Notes under the pieces: generated by a model
What the model was told of the DNA's origin: nothing
The model's database searches: none
The model's input: only the letters and a program-made list of their open reading frames with translations
Assembly (NCBI GenBank): GCA_938029725.1
Contig: CALHGE010000020.1
Span: 85,401-149,400 of the forward strand
DNA length: 64,000 bases
Origin: an uncultured Flavobacteriaceae bacterium
GTDB lineage: Bacteria > Bacteroidota > Bacteroidia > Flavobacteriales > Flavobacteriaceae
Reading direction: 5' to 3'
Shown here: positions 8,496 through 17,553 of the stretch, one piece after another
Position numbering within the stretch: position 1 is the stretch's first letter
Layout of the letters: every line of letters starts with the position of its first letter
Translations under genes and position numbers: made by a program

Positions 8496-10148
8496 GTGCT
8501 ATCAAACCTTTCCATAAAAAATTACGCTTTAATAGATCATTTGAATGTTTCCTTTGCGAATGGTTTCACGATTATCACGGGTGAAACAGGAGCGGGTAAA
8601 TCAATACTGTTAGGGGGGCTTTCTTTGGTGTTAGGAAAAAGAGCCGATTTGAATTCGTTACGAGATAAAGAACAGAAGTGTATTATTGAAGCTGAGTTTG
8701 AGATAAAAAAATATAAGCTTAAGTCCTTTTTTGCTGCTAATGATTTAGATTATGAGGATAGAACCATAGTGAGGCGCGAAATACTTCCTAGTGGAAAATC
8801 AAGAGCTTTTATTAACGATACCCCTATTACCTTAGCGATACTTTCGCAGTTAGGAAACCAGCTCATTGATGTGCATTCTCAACACCAAACCTTGCAGCTC
8901 GCAGATAATGATTTTCAATTAAAAGTCATTGATGCCTTAGCGGATAATACCGCTACACTTGAGCGCTATTTTGAAAAATTAGACTCATACAGAAAAACTT
9001 TAAAAGAGCTAGAGCAACTGGTTGATTTTCAGAAAAATGCAGATAAGGAGTATGAGTATAATAACTTCTTGCTAAAAGAGTTAGAAGAGGCTTCACTGAA
9101 AGTCGGCATGCAGCAAGAGCTAGAGGAACAACACGAGCAGTTGAATAATGTAGAAGGCATCATGGAGCAGTTGTCAAGAAGTGGACAATTGCTAAGTGAT
9201 GAACAAGTAGGTGTAGTCAGTTTATTGAGTGAATTAAAGCAAGTGTCAAATAAATTATCAGGATTTGGAAGTCAGTATTCTGGATTAAATGAACGCATAC
9301 AATCTGTTTTTCTTGAGGTAGACGATATTGCAAATGAGGTACAAATGTTTCAAGAGGGTATAGAGGTGAACCCACAATTGTTAGAGGAAGTAAGCGGGAA
9401 ACTACAAATCCTATTTAACTTACAAAAAAAGCATGGAGCTCTTGATATTGAAGAGTTGTTGAAGATGAAAGAAGAGCTTTCAGAGAAGGTTGGTGTTACT
9501 GAAAACTTAGAGTCAAATATTGAGAAGTTACAACAAGAACTAAGGCTTACGAACGGGGCGCTAAGTGAAATAGCCAAAACGCTTACAAAGAGAAGAAATT
9601 CGGTTATAGCAAGTCTGAAAAAACAATTGGAGCGCAGTCTTGAAACATTGGGAATGCCAAATGCATCATTTCAAATAGAATTGCATACCTCAGCCAATTT
9701 TAAATCAAATGGCAATGACGAGCTTAGCTTCTTATTTTCAGCTAATAAAGGGAGTAGTTTTGGCGAGTTAAAGAAAGTAGCCTCAGGCGGAGAGCTTTCA
9801 AGAATTATGCTGGCTATAAAAGCAATCTTAGCGAAGTACGAACATTTGCCTACGATGATGTTTGATGAAATTGATACAGGGGTCTCAGGTGAAATATCAA
9901 GTAAAATGGGAGATATTATGTCAGCAATGAGTAAAACCATGCAAGTGTTTTCCATCACACACTTACCACAAGTTGCGGCAAAAGGAGGTGAGCATTTTAA
10001 AGTCTTTAAAACAGATGAAGGTGAGATTACGCAAACCAGAATGAAAAAACTATCTACAGAAGAAAGAGTAGTGGAGTTGGCTGAGATGCTTGGTGGTAGT
10101 GCTATTTCCGATTCTGCAATAGCCCACGCAAGACAGTTATTGAATTAG
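8496..10148 (+). CDS. recN: DNA repair protein RecN
   Basis: RecN is an SMC-like ATPase that acts at DNA double-strand breaks. The 550-residue protein has Walker A GETGAGKS at 29-36, a long central coiled coil (about 150-390, rich in E, Q, L and K), then the signature SGGELSR near 430 and Walker B MFDEIDTGVSG near 455. The start is a GTG codon at 8496, which puts the conserved LSIKNYALI strand at the very N-terminus. A TATCTTTA sequence at 8467-8474 resembles the -7 promoter box with one mismatch. Confidence 0.96.
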   Translation: MLSNLSIKNYALIDHLNVSFANGFTIITGETGAGKSILLGGLSLVLGKRADLNSLRDKEQKCIIEAEFEIKKYKLKSFFAANDLDYEDRTIVRREILPSGKSRAFINDTPITLAILSQLGNQLIDVHSQHQTLQLADNDFQLKVIDALADNTATLERYFEKLDSYRKTLKELEQLVDFQKNADKEYEYNNFLLKELEEASLKVGMQQELEEQHEQLNNVEGIMEQLSRSGQLLSDEQVGVVSLLSELKQVSNKLSGFGSQYSGLNERIQSVFLEVDDIANEVQMFQEGIEVNPQLLEEVSGKLQILFNLQKKHGALDIEELLKMKEELSEKVGVTENLESNIEKLQQELRLTNGALSEIAKTLTKRRNSVIASLKKQLERSLETLGMPNASFQIELHTSANFKSNGNDELSFLFSANKGSSFGELKKVASGGELSRIMLAIKAILAKYEHLPTMMFDEIDTGVSGEISSKMGDIMSAMSKTMQVFSITHLPQVAAKGGEHFKVFKTDEGEITQTRMKKLSTEERVVELAEMLGGSAISDSAIAHARQLLN

Positions 10149-10276
10149 TGTTTAACCTTAGATTTTTGGTAGCATGAACAGTGGTTCTTTACGAGTAAAT
10201 AGCAAGAACTCTTTGGCGCAGATCTAGTCAATTTTATCTTTCTGTATACTGCGACTGCATACTGCCACTTTTTAAA

Positions 10277-10284
10277 TATCTTTG
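10277..10284 (+). promoter_or_regulatory. -7 promoter box TATCTTTG ahead of fabI
   Basis: TATCTTTG matches TAnnTTTG exactly, 33 bases before the ATG at 10318. The preceding 100 bases hold a short direct repeat (ATACTGC at about 10247 and 10260) and no clear -33 element. Confidence 0.5.
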
Positions 10285-10317
10285 AATTCTTTAAGAAACT
10301 ACAGAAAACGAGAATAC

Positions 10318-11133
10318 ATGTCTTACAATTTATTAAAGGGAAAAAAAGGAATCATTTTTGGCGCTTTAGATGAGAATTCCATTGCATGGAAAACTGCAGA
10401 ACGAGTGCATGCTGAAGGTGGAACTTTTGTATTGACAAATGCTCCAGTTGCTATGCGAATGGGGCAAATTAAAGTTTTGGCTGAACAGACAGGTTCTAAG
10501 ATCATTCCGGCAGATGTAACGAGTCAGGAAGATGTAGAGAACTTGGTGCGTGAGTCGGTTGAAATTCTCGGTGGTAAATTGGATTTTGTTTTACACGCTA
10601 TAGGTATGTCAATCAATGTCAGAAAAGCAAGACATTATACAGATGAAAATTATAGTTTCACGGCTAAAGGTTGGGATATTTCTGCCCTTTCGTTTCACAG
10701 AGTAATGCAAAACCTTTACAAGGCAGATGCAATGAATGAATGGGGAAGTATTGTAGCCTTGACTTATATGGCTTCACAGCGAACATTTCCTGATTACAAT
10801 GATATGGCTGATAACAAGGCATACTTAGAATCTGTAGCACGTAGTTTCGGTTACTTCTTCGGAAAGGAAAAGAAAGTACGAGTCAATACCATTTCACAAT
10901 CTCCGACCGCCACAACGGCAGGAACGGGAGTAAAAGGTTTTGACGCTTTTATAAATTATGCTGAGAAGATGTCACCGCTAGGAAATGCCTCGGCTGAAGA
11001 CTGTGCTGATTATACAGTTTCCTTGTTTTCAGATTTGACTCGAAAAGTGACGATGCAGAATTTATTTCATGATGGAGGTTTTTCAAATACAGGTGTAAGT
11101 CAAGAAGTTATCGAACGCTTTTCAGAAGAATAG
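10318..11133 (+). CDS. fabI: Enoyl-[acyl-carrier-protein] reductase (NADH)
   Basis: FabI carries out the last reduction in each fatty-acid elongation round. The 271-residue protein starts MSYNLLKGKKGIIFG at the ATG 10318; a TTG 12 codons earlier lies inside the promoter box and was not used. Motifs: the cofactor loop GALDENSIAW (15-24), and the FabI catalytic set Y150 and Y160-x6-K167 (YNDMADNK). SQSPTATTAGTGV is the substrate-binding loop region. It has its own promoter and is followed by a glycosyltransferase gene. Confidence 0.95.
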   Translation: MSYNLLKGKKGIIFGALDENSIAWKTAERVHAEGGTFVLTNAPVAMRMGQIKVLAEQTGSKIIPADVTSQEDVENLVRESVEILGGKLDFVLHAIGMSINVRKARHYTDENYSFTAKGWDISALSFHRVMQNLYKADAMNEWGSIVALTYMASQRTFPDYNDMADNKAYLESVARSFGYFFGKEKKVRVNTISQSPTATTAGTGVKGFDAFINYAEKMSPLGNASAEDCADYTVSLFSDLTRKVTMQNLFHDGGFSNTGVSQEVIERFSEE

Positions 11134-11178
11134 TCTGCTAAAAGCAATTTCCGCTATGAATTGTACAAATTCAAACAA

Positions 11179-12177
11179 ATGAAACTATCTTTTTCTTTTA
11201 TTATTCCTGTTTATAATAGGCCTAATGAGATTAAAGAGCTGCTCGATAGTCTGCAGCAACAAAGCTATAAAGATTCTTTTGAAATTGTTATTATAGAAGA
11301 TGGTTCCACTGAATCGTCGGAGGAAATTATACGCCTTTTCCAAAACGAATTAGCTATTTCGTATTACCAGAAAGACAATACGGGTCCTGGAGATTCTCGG
11401 AATTACGGAATGCGAAAAGCACGTGGTTCTTATTTTATTATTTTGGATTCTGACTGCATTCTTCCGCCAGAATATCTAGAAATTACGAACCAAGCTTTAC
11501 AAGAACATTACGTGCATTGTTTTGGTGGGCCCGATAATGCTCATGAATCTTTCAGTTTGGTACAGAAAGCTATAAACTATGCTATGACTTCTGTTTTAAG
11601 TACGGGAGGAATACGGGGAGGAAAAAATTCAATAAATAAATTTCAGCCTAGAAGTTTTAATATGGGTATTTCAAAAGAAGCTTTCGAAGCTACTCAAGGT
11701 TTTGGGAATATTCACCCGGGCGAAGATCCTGATTTAACCTTTCGGCTTTGGGGAAAAGGCTATGAAACGCGACTAATTGTAGATGCCTTTGTCTATCACA
11801 AACGACGTATTGACTGGAGTAAATTTTATACGCAGGTCAATAAATTCGGAATGGTACGACCTATTTTGAACAAGTGGCATCCAAATACAGCCAAGGTCAC
11901 CTATTGGTTTCCTAGCTTGTTTTGTATTGGTTTTATTGCTGCGGTGGTATTGGCAGTACTAGGTATTTCGACTCCATTAATGCTGTATGCAGTCTATTTT
12001 CTGCTAGTTTTTATCGATGCGATATTCAAGACAAAAAGCATCGCTATTGCTTTATGGGCCGTTCTGGCCGTGCAGATTCAATTTGTGGGGTATGGCTTAG
12101 GCTTTTTAAAATCAACAGTTCTTCTTAACTTCACAAATAAGAAAGTCCAAGAAGTTTTTCCGAACTTATTCTTTTAA
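11179..12177 (+). CDS. Family 2 glycosyltransferase with C-terminal membrane segments
   Basis: A 332-residue GT-A enzyme that transfers a sugar from a nucleotide donor. The N-terminal domain has SFIIPVYNRPNE (6-17), EDGSTESSEE, and the metal-binding D90-S-D92 in ILDSDCILPPEY; PGEDPDLTFRLWGKGYE is the acceptor-side ED motif. The last ~80 residues are two or three membrane helices (around SLFCIGFIAAVVLAVLG and LMLYAVYFLLVFI), so it acts at the inner membrane, perhaps on a lipid-linked glycan. The ATG at 11179 is preferred to a TTG at 11161. Substrate unknown. Confidence 0.88.
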   Translation: MKLSFSFIIPVYNRPNEIKELLDSLQQQSYKDSFEIVIIEDGSTESSEEIIRLFQNELAISYYQKDNTGPGDSRNYGMRKARGSYFIILDSDCILPPEYLEITNQALQEHYVHCFGGPDNAHESFSLVQKAINYAMTSVLSTGGIRGGKNSINKFQPRSFNMGISKEAFEATQGFGNIHPGEDPDLTFRLWGKGYETRLIVDAFVYHKRRIDWSKFYTQVNKFGMVRPILNKWHPNTAKVTYWFPSLFCIGFIAAVVLAVLGISTPLMLYAVYFLLVFIDAIFKTKSIAIALWAVLAVQIQFVGYGLGFLKSTVLLNFTNKKVQEVFPNLFF

Positions 12178-12188
12178 AATACCTACTT

Positions 12189-13145
12189 GTGATACAAAAA
12201 ATAAAAAACAGTTTAAAAAAGCGCAAAGTAAAGGTCTTTTTAGTTTTTTTATTTTGTTCAACTTCAGCATGGTTCTTAAGTAAACTATCTGAACCTTACA
12301 TCAGCGCAACTACCTTGAGTTTAAATTTTATGAATTCAAGTGAAGACCTTTTGCTTGTAAGTTCTTCGCAAGATAAGATTGATGTGAAATTAGAAGCGGT
12401 AGGTTTTCAATTTTTAGGATTTAACTTTAAAAAGAAGGCCGTTGCTATCGATTTATCGGCCGTTGCGAAAAAAGGGCGTCAGTATTATTTATCACATCAG
12501 AAGTATAAGACTCAGATTGAAAAACAACTACCCAGTTCAATGCGCTTGGTTGCGATCGATACAGATACTTTATTTTTTGATTTTCAGGAAGTGATTTCAA
12601 AAGAGGTTCCTGTAAAACCTCAATTGCAATTAAATTTAGCTCAGAATTACCTACTCGACGGAAAGTTGCAAATCACACCTTCAATAGTGGTGGTGAAAGG
12701 ACCAAGAAATGAGGTAGATACAATTACCAGTGTTAAGTCGAAGAGAATTGATTTAGTTGATTTGACTTCTAATTTTTCCCGTAAATCGACAATTATAGTT
12801 CCGGATGGATTGCGCTATACATCGTTCTCTGAAACATCGGTTACGGTAGCTGGAAAAGTATCTCGATTTTCAGAGAAAATGATGTCTGTTACGATAAAAG
12901 TGTTGAATCTTCCGAATGGTACCGCTATAAAAATGTTTCCTGACGAGGTGCATATTTTATGTAAGGGAACTTTAAATACACTCAAGAGCTTAAAGGATTC
13001 TGATTTTGAAGTTGTTGCGGATTTTGCTAACGCAAAGAGTAATAAATCTAAAAAATTAGTATTAAACCTTCGTAAAAAACCTGAAGAATTAGCAAGTGCT
13101 TCCCTAGAAGAAACCCAAGTAGAATATATATTAAAACGAGAATAA
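12189..13145 (+). CDS. YbbR-like domain protein
   Basis: A 318-residue protein with one N-terminal membrane anchor (about 15-33, VKVFLVFLFCSTSAWFLSK) and an extracytoplasmic part made of YbbR-like repeats. The segments ending VSKEVPVKPQLQ and VVVKGPRNEVDTITSVKS are typical: YbbR repeats contain a 'P..V.V.GP...V..I..V' pattern. Role unknown in Bacteroidota; in Firmicutes the family (CdaR) binds the diadenylate cyclase, but no such partner gene is in this window. The start is GTG. Its stop overlaps the coaE start by one base (TAATG). Confidence 0.78.
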   Translation: MIQKIKNSLKKRKVKVFLVFLFCSTSAWFLSKLSEPYISATTLSLNFMNSSEDLLLVSSSQDKIDVKLEAVGFQFLGFNFKKKAVAIDLSAVAKKGRQYYLSHQKYKTQIEKQLPSSMRLVAIDTDTLFFDFQEVISKEVPVKPQLQLNLAQNYLLDGKLQITPSIVVVKGPRNEVDTITSVKSKRIDLVDLTSNFSRKSTIIVPDGLRYTSFSETSVTVAGKVSRFSEKMMSVTIKVLNLPNGTAIKMFPDEVHILCKGTLNTLKSLKDSDFEVVADFANAKSNKSKKLVLNLRKKPEELASASLEETQVEYILKRE

Positions 13146-13729
13146 TGATTGTTGGATTAACTGGAGGAATAGGTAGTGGTAAAACAACCGTGGCCGGTTT
13201 TTTTAAAGAATTGGGTGTGCCGGTTTATAACTCTGATAAAGAGGCGCGTAAATTAATGAAGAATTCAAAAAAGGTAAAAAAAGCCATAATTGAACTTCTT
13301 GGCGAAGATGCATATAAGGGCAAAAAGTTAAACAAAACACACATTTCTGATAGAATTTTCACTAATGAAAAATTACTTCAAAAGTTAAATTCAATTGTGC
13401 ATCCAGCGGTTCGAAATCATTTTTTGAAATGGAAAAATAGGCAAGATGCGCCTTATGTAATTCAGGAAACTGCTTTGGTTTTTGAAAATAATTCACAAGA
13501 TTTTTATGATAAAATAATTTTGGTAGTTGCTCCGAAGGCCTATAGAATACAAAGGGTCGCGCGGCGTGATGGCATTTCTGAACAACAAATTAAAAATCGC
13601 CTGAGAAACCAATTAGAAGACCGTGAAAAAATACCATTAGCCCATTATGTTATCGATAACACTGAGTTGTTAGAAACTCAAAAAAAAGTAAAAAAAGTAC
13701 ATACGACACTATTAGGTTTTAGTCAGTAG
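13145..13729 (+). CDS. coaE: Dephospho-CoA kinase
   Basis: CoaE phosphorylates the 3'-hydroxyl of the ribose in dephospho-CoA, the final step of coenzyme A synthesis. The 194-residue P-loop kinase has GLTGGIGSGKTT at 4-15, the YNSDKEARKLM motif at about 30, HPAVR in the middle, and the lid RRDGISEQQIKNRLRNQ. It overlaps the upstream YbbR-like gene by one base, so they form one transcript. Together with coaBC at 6355 it covers the end of CoA synthesis. Confidence 0.95.
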   Translation: MIVGLTGGIGSGKTTVAGFFKELGVPVYNSDKEARKLMKNSKKVKKAIIELLGEDAYKGKKLNKTHISDRIFTNEKLLQKLNSIVHPAVRNHFLKWKNRQDAPYVIQETALVFENNSQDFYDKIILVVAPKAYRIQRVARRDGISEQQIKNRLRNQLEDREKIPLAHYVIDNTELLETQKKVKKVHTTLLGFSQ

Positions 13730-13740
13730 TCTCGATTTTT

Positions 13741-13776
13741 TTAACATTTCTGTTAAGGTTTGGTTAAAGACTTAAT
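13741..13776 (+). promoter_or_regulatory. Tandem TTAA repeats, candidate response-regulator box
   Basis: The 70 bases before the sensor kinase gene contain GTTAAGG at 13752 and GTTAAAG at 13763, exactly 11 bases apart (one helical turn), flanked by further TTAA at 13741 and 13772. OmpR/PhoB-family regulators bind direct repeats with this spacing, so this may be an autoregulatory site of the regulator encoded at 15394. Confidence 0.4.
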
Positions 13777-13810
13777 TTGATAGAGGTATAATCTTTAAAT
13801 TAGCGCAAAG

Positions 13811-15388
13811 ATGAATAAAAGATTGTTTGTTCTTTTGGTAATCTTAATGAGTCTCTCACTTATTGGAATAATTTTCGTTCAATTTTATTGGATAAAAAAG
13901 TCTGTTGAAGACAAAGAAGAGCAATTTTCCAATGCAGTTACTGAGGTTTTAAATAAGGTTACTGATAAGATAGAAGGAAGGGAGCAGAAGGATTATTCTG
14001 ATCGCTATTTGAATCAAAAAGATAGCATTGGCGAATTGAAAGACGCCAATTACACGAACATCATGTTTGGGTATCGTGACTTTGATTCTAATGAGCTACG
14101 AGTATATGAGCATGGTATCTTAGAAGAAGATTACAACATTCCCTACACGTTCTTTGACACTGGCGGTAGTGATACAACTACTATTAAGAGTTATACTAGC
14201 AAGCGTACCACTACGGTTTTGAAAGAAGAGTTTGGTTTAGATGGTAAGGAATACCGTTTGACTCCAATTCAAAAATTCAATAAAATAGGAGGCTTAAGCG
14301 CAATAGAAAAAGCACAATATGAAGATATTTTTAGTGAATTTGCTAAGAAGGTTCCTATTCATCAGCGGGTTTCTAAACAAGAAATAGAGCTTTTATTGAA
14401 TCGGGAGCTTAAAAATAGAAGTATTGATACAGAGTATGAATACGGAGTTTATAGCAATGGTTTACCAACAAAAGTAAAATCTAAAGGGTTTAAGTATAAA
14501 GAAAAAACTTTTTATAAAGCCCCAATTTTTGTGGATAGCGAAGGCGGTTCTAACTTTTCTCTTTTGATTTCTTTTCCAGAGAAAAAGAAATTTTTGATTA
14601 GTTCAATTCTTGGCTTGGCAGTTTTATCGCTCTTATTCACATTGGTAATTGTAGCGTCTTATTCTGGAGCGATTTATCAATTGATTCGACAAAAACAGAT
14701 TTCTGAAATTAAATCTGATTTTATCAATAACATGACGCATGAGTTTAAAACCCCGATTGCAACTATAAACTTGGCGGTGGAGGCGATTAAAAACCCTAAG
14801 GTAATTGATGACAAAGAAAAGGTGATGCGTTATTTACAAATGATTCGAGATGAAAATAAGCGAATGCACGCCCAAGTTGAAAATGTGTTGCGTATTTCGA
14901 AACTTGAAAGGAATCAGTTAGATATTAGTAAGGATAGGGTAGATGTTCACGACATAATACAAGATGCAATTGCTCATGTAGAGCTTATCGTTGCTGACCG
15001 CGGTGGATATATAGAGACTCATTTAGATGCTAGTAGAAGTGAGGTTTTGGCAAATGAGATGCATTTCACGAATGTGATTGTAAATGTATTGGATAACGCG
15101 GTCAAGTATTCAGTAGAACCGCCTAAAATCGATTTGTATACCGAGTTAGTGAAAAACAATATCATTATAAAAGTACAAGACCAAGGAGCAGGAATGAGTA
15201 AGGCGGTGCTGAAGAAAGTTTTTGAGAAATTTTACCGTGAACACACGGGTAATATACATAATGTAAAAGGGCACGGATTAGGGCTCTCTTATGTGAAAAA
15301 AATAATAGACGATCATCAAGGTGAGGTTTATGCAGAAAGTGAAAAAGGAACAGGAAGCACTTTTTATATTAAACTGCCTTTAATTTAA
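13811..15388 (+). CDS. Sensor histidine kinase, RprX-like
   Basis: A 525-residue membrane kinase of a two-component system. A first helix (5-27), a ~235-residue periplasmic sensor domain of unknown ligand, and a second helix (about 262-285) precede the cytoplasmic kinase. The H-box reads NNMTHEFKTPIATIN (His near 309), the N-box VIVNVLDNAVKYS, then DQGAGMS and GHGLGLSYVKKI ATP-lid motifs. There is no HAMP domain of obvious type. The regulator gene follows after five bases. The layout and RR class resemble RprX/RprY of Bacteroides; the stimulus cannot be read from sequence. Confidence 0.9.
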   Translation: MNKRLFVLLVILMSLSLIGIIFVQFYWIKKSVEDKEEQFSNAVTEVLNKVTDKIEGREQKDYSDRYLNQKDSIGELKDANYTNIMFGYRDFDSNELRVYEHGILEEDYNIPYTFFDTGGSDTTTIKSYTSKRTTTVLKEEFGLDGKEYRLTPIQKFNKIGGLSAIEKAQYEDIFSEFAKKVPIHQRVSKQEIELLLNRELKNRSIDTEYEYGVYSNGLPTKVKSKGFKYKEKTFYKAPIFVDSEGGSNFSLLISFPEKKKFLISSILGLAVLSLLFTLVIVASYSGAIYQLIRQKQISEIKSDFINNMTHEFKTPIATINLAVEAIKNPKVIDDKEKVMRYLQMIRDENKRMHAQVENVLRISKLERNQLDISKDRVDVHDIIQDAIAHVELIVADRGGYIETHLDASRSEVLANEMHFTNVIVNVLDNAVKYSVEPPKIDLYTELVKNNIIIKVQDQGAGMSKAVLKKVFEKFYREHTGNIHNVKGHGLGLSYVKKIIDDHQGEVYAESEKGTGSTFYIKLPLI

Positions 15389-15393
15389 ATTTT

Positions 15394-16104
15394 ATGGAAG
15401 CGATAAACAAGAAAATTCTTTTAGTGGAGGATGACCCAAACTTTGGTATCGTACTGAAGGATTATTTGTCAATGAACGATTTTGACGTTGTTTTGGCAAA
15501 AAATGGAATGGAAGGCTTTGAAAAATTCAAGAAGGATAATTATGATATTTGTATTCTAGATGTGATGATGCCTTATAAGGATGGATTTACCTTGGCCAAA
15601 GAGATACGTGAGAAGAACGAAAATGTTCCCATTGTATTCCTTACTGCTAAGACCATGAAAGAAGATGTATTAAAAGGCTATAAGGCTGGCGCAGATGATT
15701 ATTTAAACAAGCCTTTTGATTCAGAGGTGTTGTTGATGAAGTTAAGGGCGATCCTACAAAGAAAAGCTTCAAACACTTTAGCAGATAGTAGAAAATTTGA
15801 ATTCCAGATTGGTGGTTTTCATTTGAACTCAAAACTTCGGTTTTTAAAATATAAAGAAACGGATTCTATCAAGCTGTCACCGAAAGAGAATGAGTTGTTA
15901 CGTCTATTAGCACTGCATGAAAATGATTTGATGCCAAGAGAATTAGCGCTTACAAAGATATGGAGAGATGATAACTACTTTACTTCAAGAAGTATGGATG
16001 TATATATCGCTAAACTAAGAAAGTATCTAAAAGTTGATGATACTGTTGAAATTTTGAATATTCACGGTGAAGGATTTAGGCTTGTTGTAAAGACTGAATC
16101 GTAA
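15394..16104 (+). CDS. OmpR/PhoB-family response regulator, RprY-like
   Basis: A 236-residue DNA-binding regulator and the partner of the upstream kinase. The receiver domain has the acidic pair in VEDD (about 11-14), the phospho-acceptor D56 in CILDVMMP, T84 and K106 in YLNKPF. The C-terminal winged helix (about 140-236) includes LSPKENELLRLLA and TSRSMDVYIAKLRKYLK (recognition helix). A strong terminator follows the stop codon. Confidence 0.95.
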   Translation: MEAINKKILLVEDDPNFGIVLKDYLSMNDFDVVLAKNGMEGFEKFKKDNYDICILDVMMPYKDGFTLAKEIREKNENVPIVFLTAKTMKEDVLKGYKAGADDYLNKPFDSEVLLMKLRAILQRKASNTLADSRKFEFQIGGFHLNSKLRFLKYKETDSIKLSPKENELLRLLALHENDLMPRELALTKIWRDDNYFTSRSMDVYIAKLRKYLKVDDTVEILNIHGEGFRLVVKTES

Positions 16105-16122
16105 CATTGCGTTTACAAACTA

Positions 16123-16153
16123 AAAAGCCTTGGTCCTAAATCAAGGCTTTTTT
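16123..16153. terminator. Bidirectional intrinsic terminator
   Basis: AAAAGCCTTG (16123-16132) pairs with CAAGGCTTTT (16142-16151) around a nine-base loop, with T-run on the plus strand and A-run on the other side. It separates the convergent response regulator and miaA-gntK genes and overlaps the stop codon of the latter. Confidence 0.85.
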
Positions 16154-17553
16154 GTTTTATATAGTGCGACAATTTTTGAAGTTATCTCTAAGGGGGTCTT
16201 TAGAATAGAAATCGTGATTGCCTTTGTGGGTGCTTCAAGCGTATCAAATTGTGATTGTAGTAAGCCTGCGGGCATAAAGTGATCTTTTCTTTGCTGTAAC
16301 CTTTCAGATATTTCTTCGAAAGTGCCTTCCAAATACACGAACTCCAATTGATTGGTTATTTTTTGACTTAAAATTTCTCTGTACCTTTTTTTTAGGGCAG
16401 AACATGCGATAATTAGACCTTTATTTTTATGCGCTACGAGCAAAGCATTCAAGCGCTCAAGCCAGGCCTTTCGGTCTTGATCGTTTAAAGGAATGCCCGC
16501 TGCCATTTTTTTTACATTAGCTTCGGAATGGTAATCGTCTCCATCAAAGAAGGGAATATCAAATTCTTTTGCTAAGCGTTTTCCTATGGTGCTCTTTCCG
16601 CAACCAGAAACTCCCATAACACAAATAATAGGAGTTGTATGCATTGAATGAATGTGCTTTTCTACTTTATCAATAACCTCAGCGGCTTTAGTTTCAAAAT
16701 CAACCCAAAGGGTATTCTCATTTTTTTTAAACCAAGTCAATTGGCGTTTTGCAAATCTACGCGTGTTTTTTTTGACTTCAGATAGGGCAAAATCTAGTTC
16801 CCATGCTCCATCAAAATGTTTAAACATTTCTTTATAACCTACGGTTTGTAAGGCGTTGAGTTCTTTGTGATGATAAAGAGATTTGGTTTCTTCTAGAAGT
16901 CCACCTGCTAGCATTAGGTCTACTCTGCGATTGATGCGGTCGTATATAATTTCTCTATCTGCAGTAATTCCGACACTGCAAATATCAAATGGTCTTTTTG
17001 GTTTTACTTTACGAATAAAAGAGGAGTAGGGTTTTCCAGAACCGATACAAACTTCCAGGGCACGAATCAAGCGATGTGGATTTTCTAAATCTACTTGTTC
17101 GTAGTAAGATGCATCTAAGGTTTTAAGTTGCTCTTGTAAACGAATTAAGCCATGCTCTTGCAATTCGGCATTCAAGCGTAAACGTATTTCTGGGTTTATT
17201 TTAGGAAAATAGTCTAAGCCTGTCGTAACCGCATCTACATATAACCCACTACCACCAACGAGAACGACCACATTTGTTTTTTGAAAAAGAGTTCTCAGTA
17301 GCAGTAAAGCTTCCTTTTCGAAGTCTCCTACGGAATATGATTCTTGAATACTTTTATGTTGTATGAAATGATGTTTGGCGCTTTGAAGTTCTTCATCTGT
17401 AGGTACGGCGGTTCCGATTCGCATTTCTTTATAGAACTGACGAGAATCTGCCGAAATAATGTCTGTTTTAAAATGCTGCGCTAAGGCAATAGCTAATTTT
17501 GTTTTTCCTATGGCCGTTGGCCCAACAACTGAAATAAGTGTTTTTTTTATCAC
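16141..17553 (-). CDS. miaA: Fusion: tRNA dimethylallyltransferase (MiaA) + gluconokinase (GntK)
   Basis: One unbroken frame joins two enzymes. The first ~300 residues are MiaA, which adds a dimethylallyl group to A37 of tRNAs: GPTAIGKTKLA near 10-20, ISADSRQFYKEM, GGSGLYVDAV and TVGYKEMF, plus the C-terminal KKNTRRFAKRQLTWF. The last ~166 residues are a complete gluconokinase, which phosphorylates gluconate: Walker A MGVSGCGKST, FDGDDYHS, ACSALKKRYR and QRKDHFMP. The GntK part begins at an in-frame Met (codon at 16642-16644) right after the MiaA end. I chose the GTG at 17551-17553 (overlapping the upstream stop, with TGGAGG just before); an ATG at 17568 is an alternative. A fusion of these two activities is not one I know. 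Confidence 0.9.
   Translation of the reverse strand: MIKKTLISVVGPTAIGKTKLAIALAQHFKTDIISADSRQFYKEMRIGTAVPTDEELQSAKHHFIQHKSIQESYSVGDFEKEALLLLRTLFQKTNVVVLVGGSGLYVDAVTTGLDYFPKINPEIRLRLNAELQEHGLIRLQEQLKTLDASYYEQVDLENPHRLIRALEVCIGSGKPYSSFIRKVKPKRPFDICSVGITADREIIYDRINRRVDLMLAGGLLEETKSLYHHKELNALQTVGYKEMFKHFDGAWELDFALSEVKKNTRRFAKRQLTWFKKNENTLWVDFETKAAEVIDKVEKHIHSMHTTPIICVMGVSGCGKSTIGKRLAKEFDIPFFDGDDYHSEANVKKMAAGIPLNDQDRKAWLERLNALLVAHKNKGLIIACSALKKRYREILSQKITNQLEFVYLEGTFEEISERLQQRKDHFMPAGLLQSQFDTLEAPTKAITISILKTPLEITSKIVALYKTKKP

Noticed and set aside
10282..10317. TTG start 12 codons upstream for fabI
   Set aside because: It lies inside the -7 promoter box and gives a non-conserved N-terminus.
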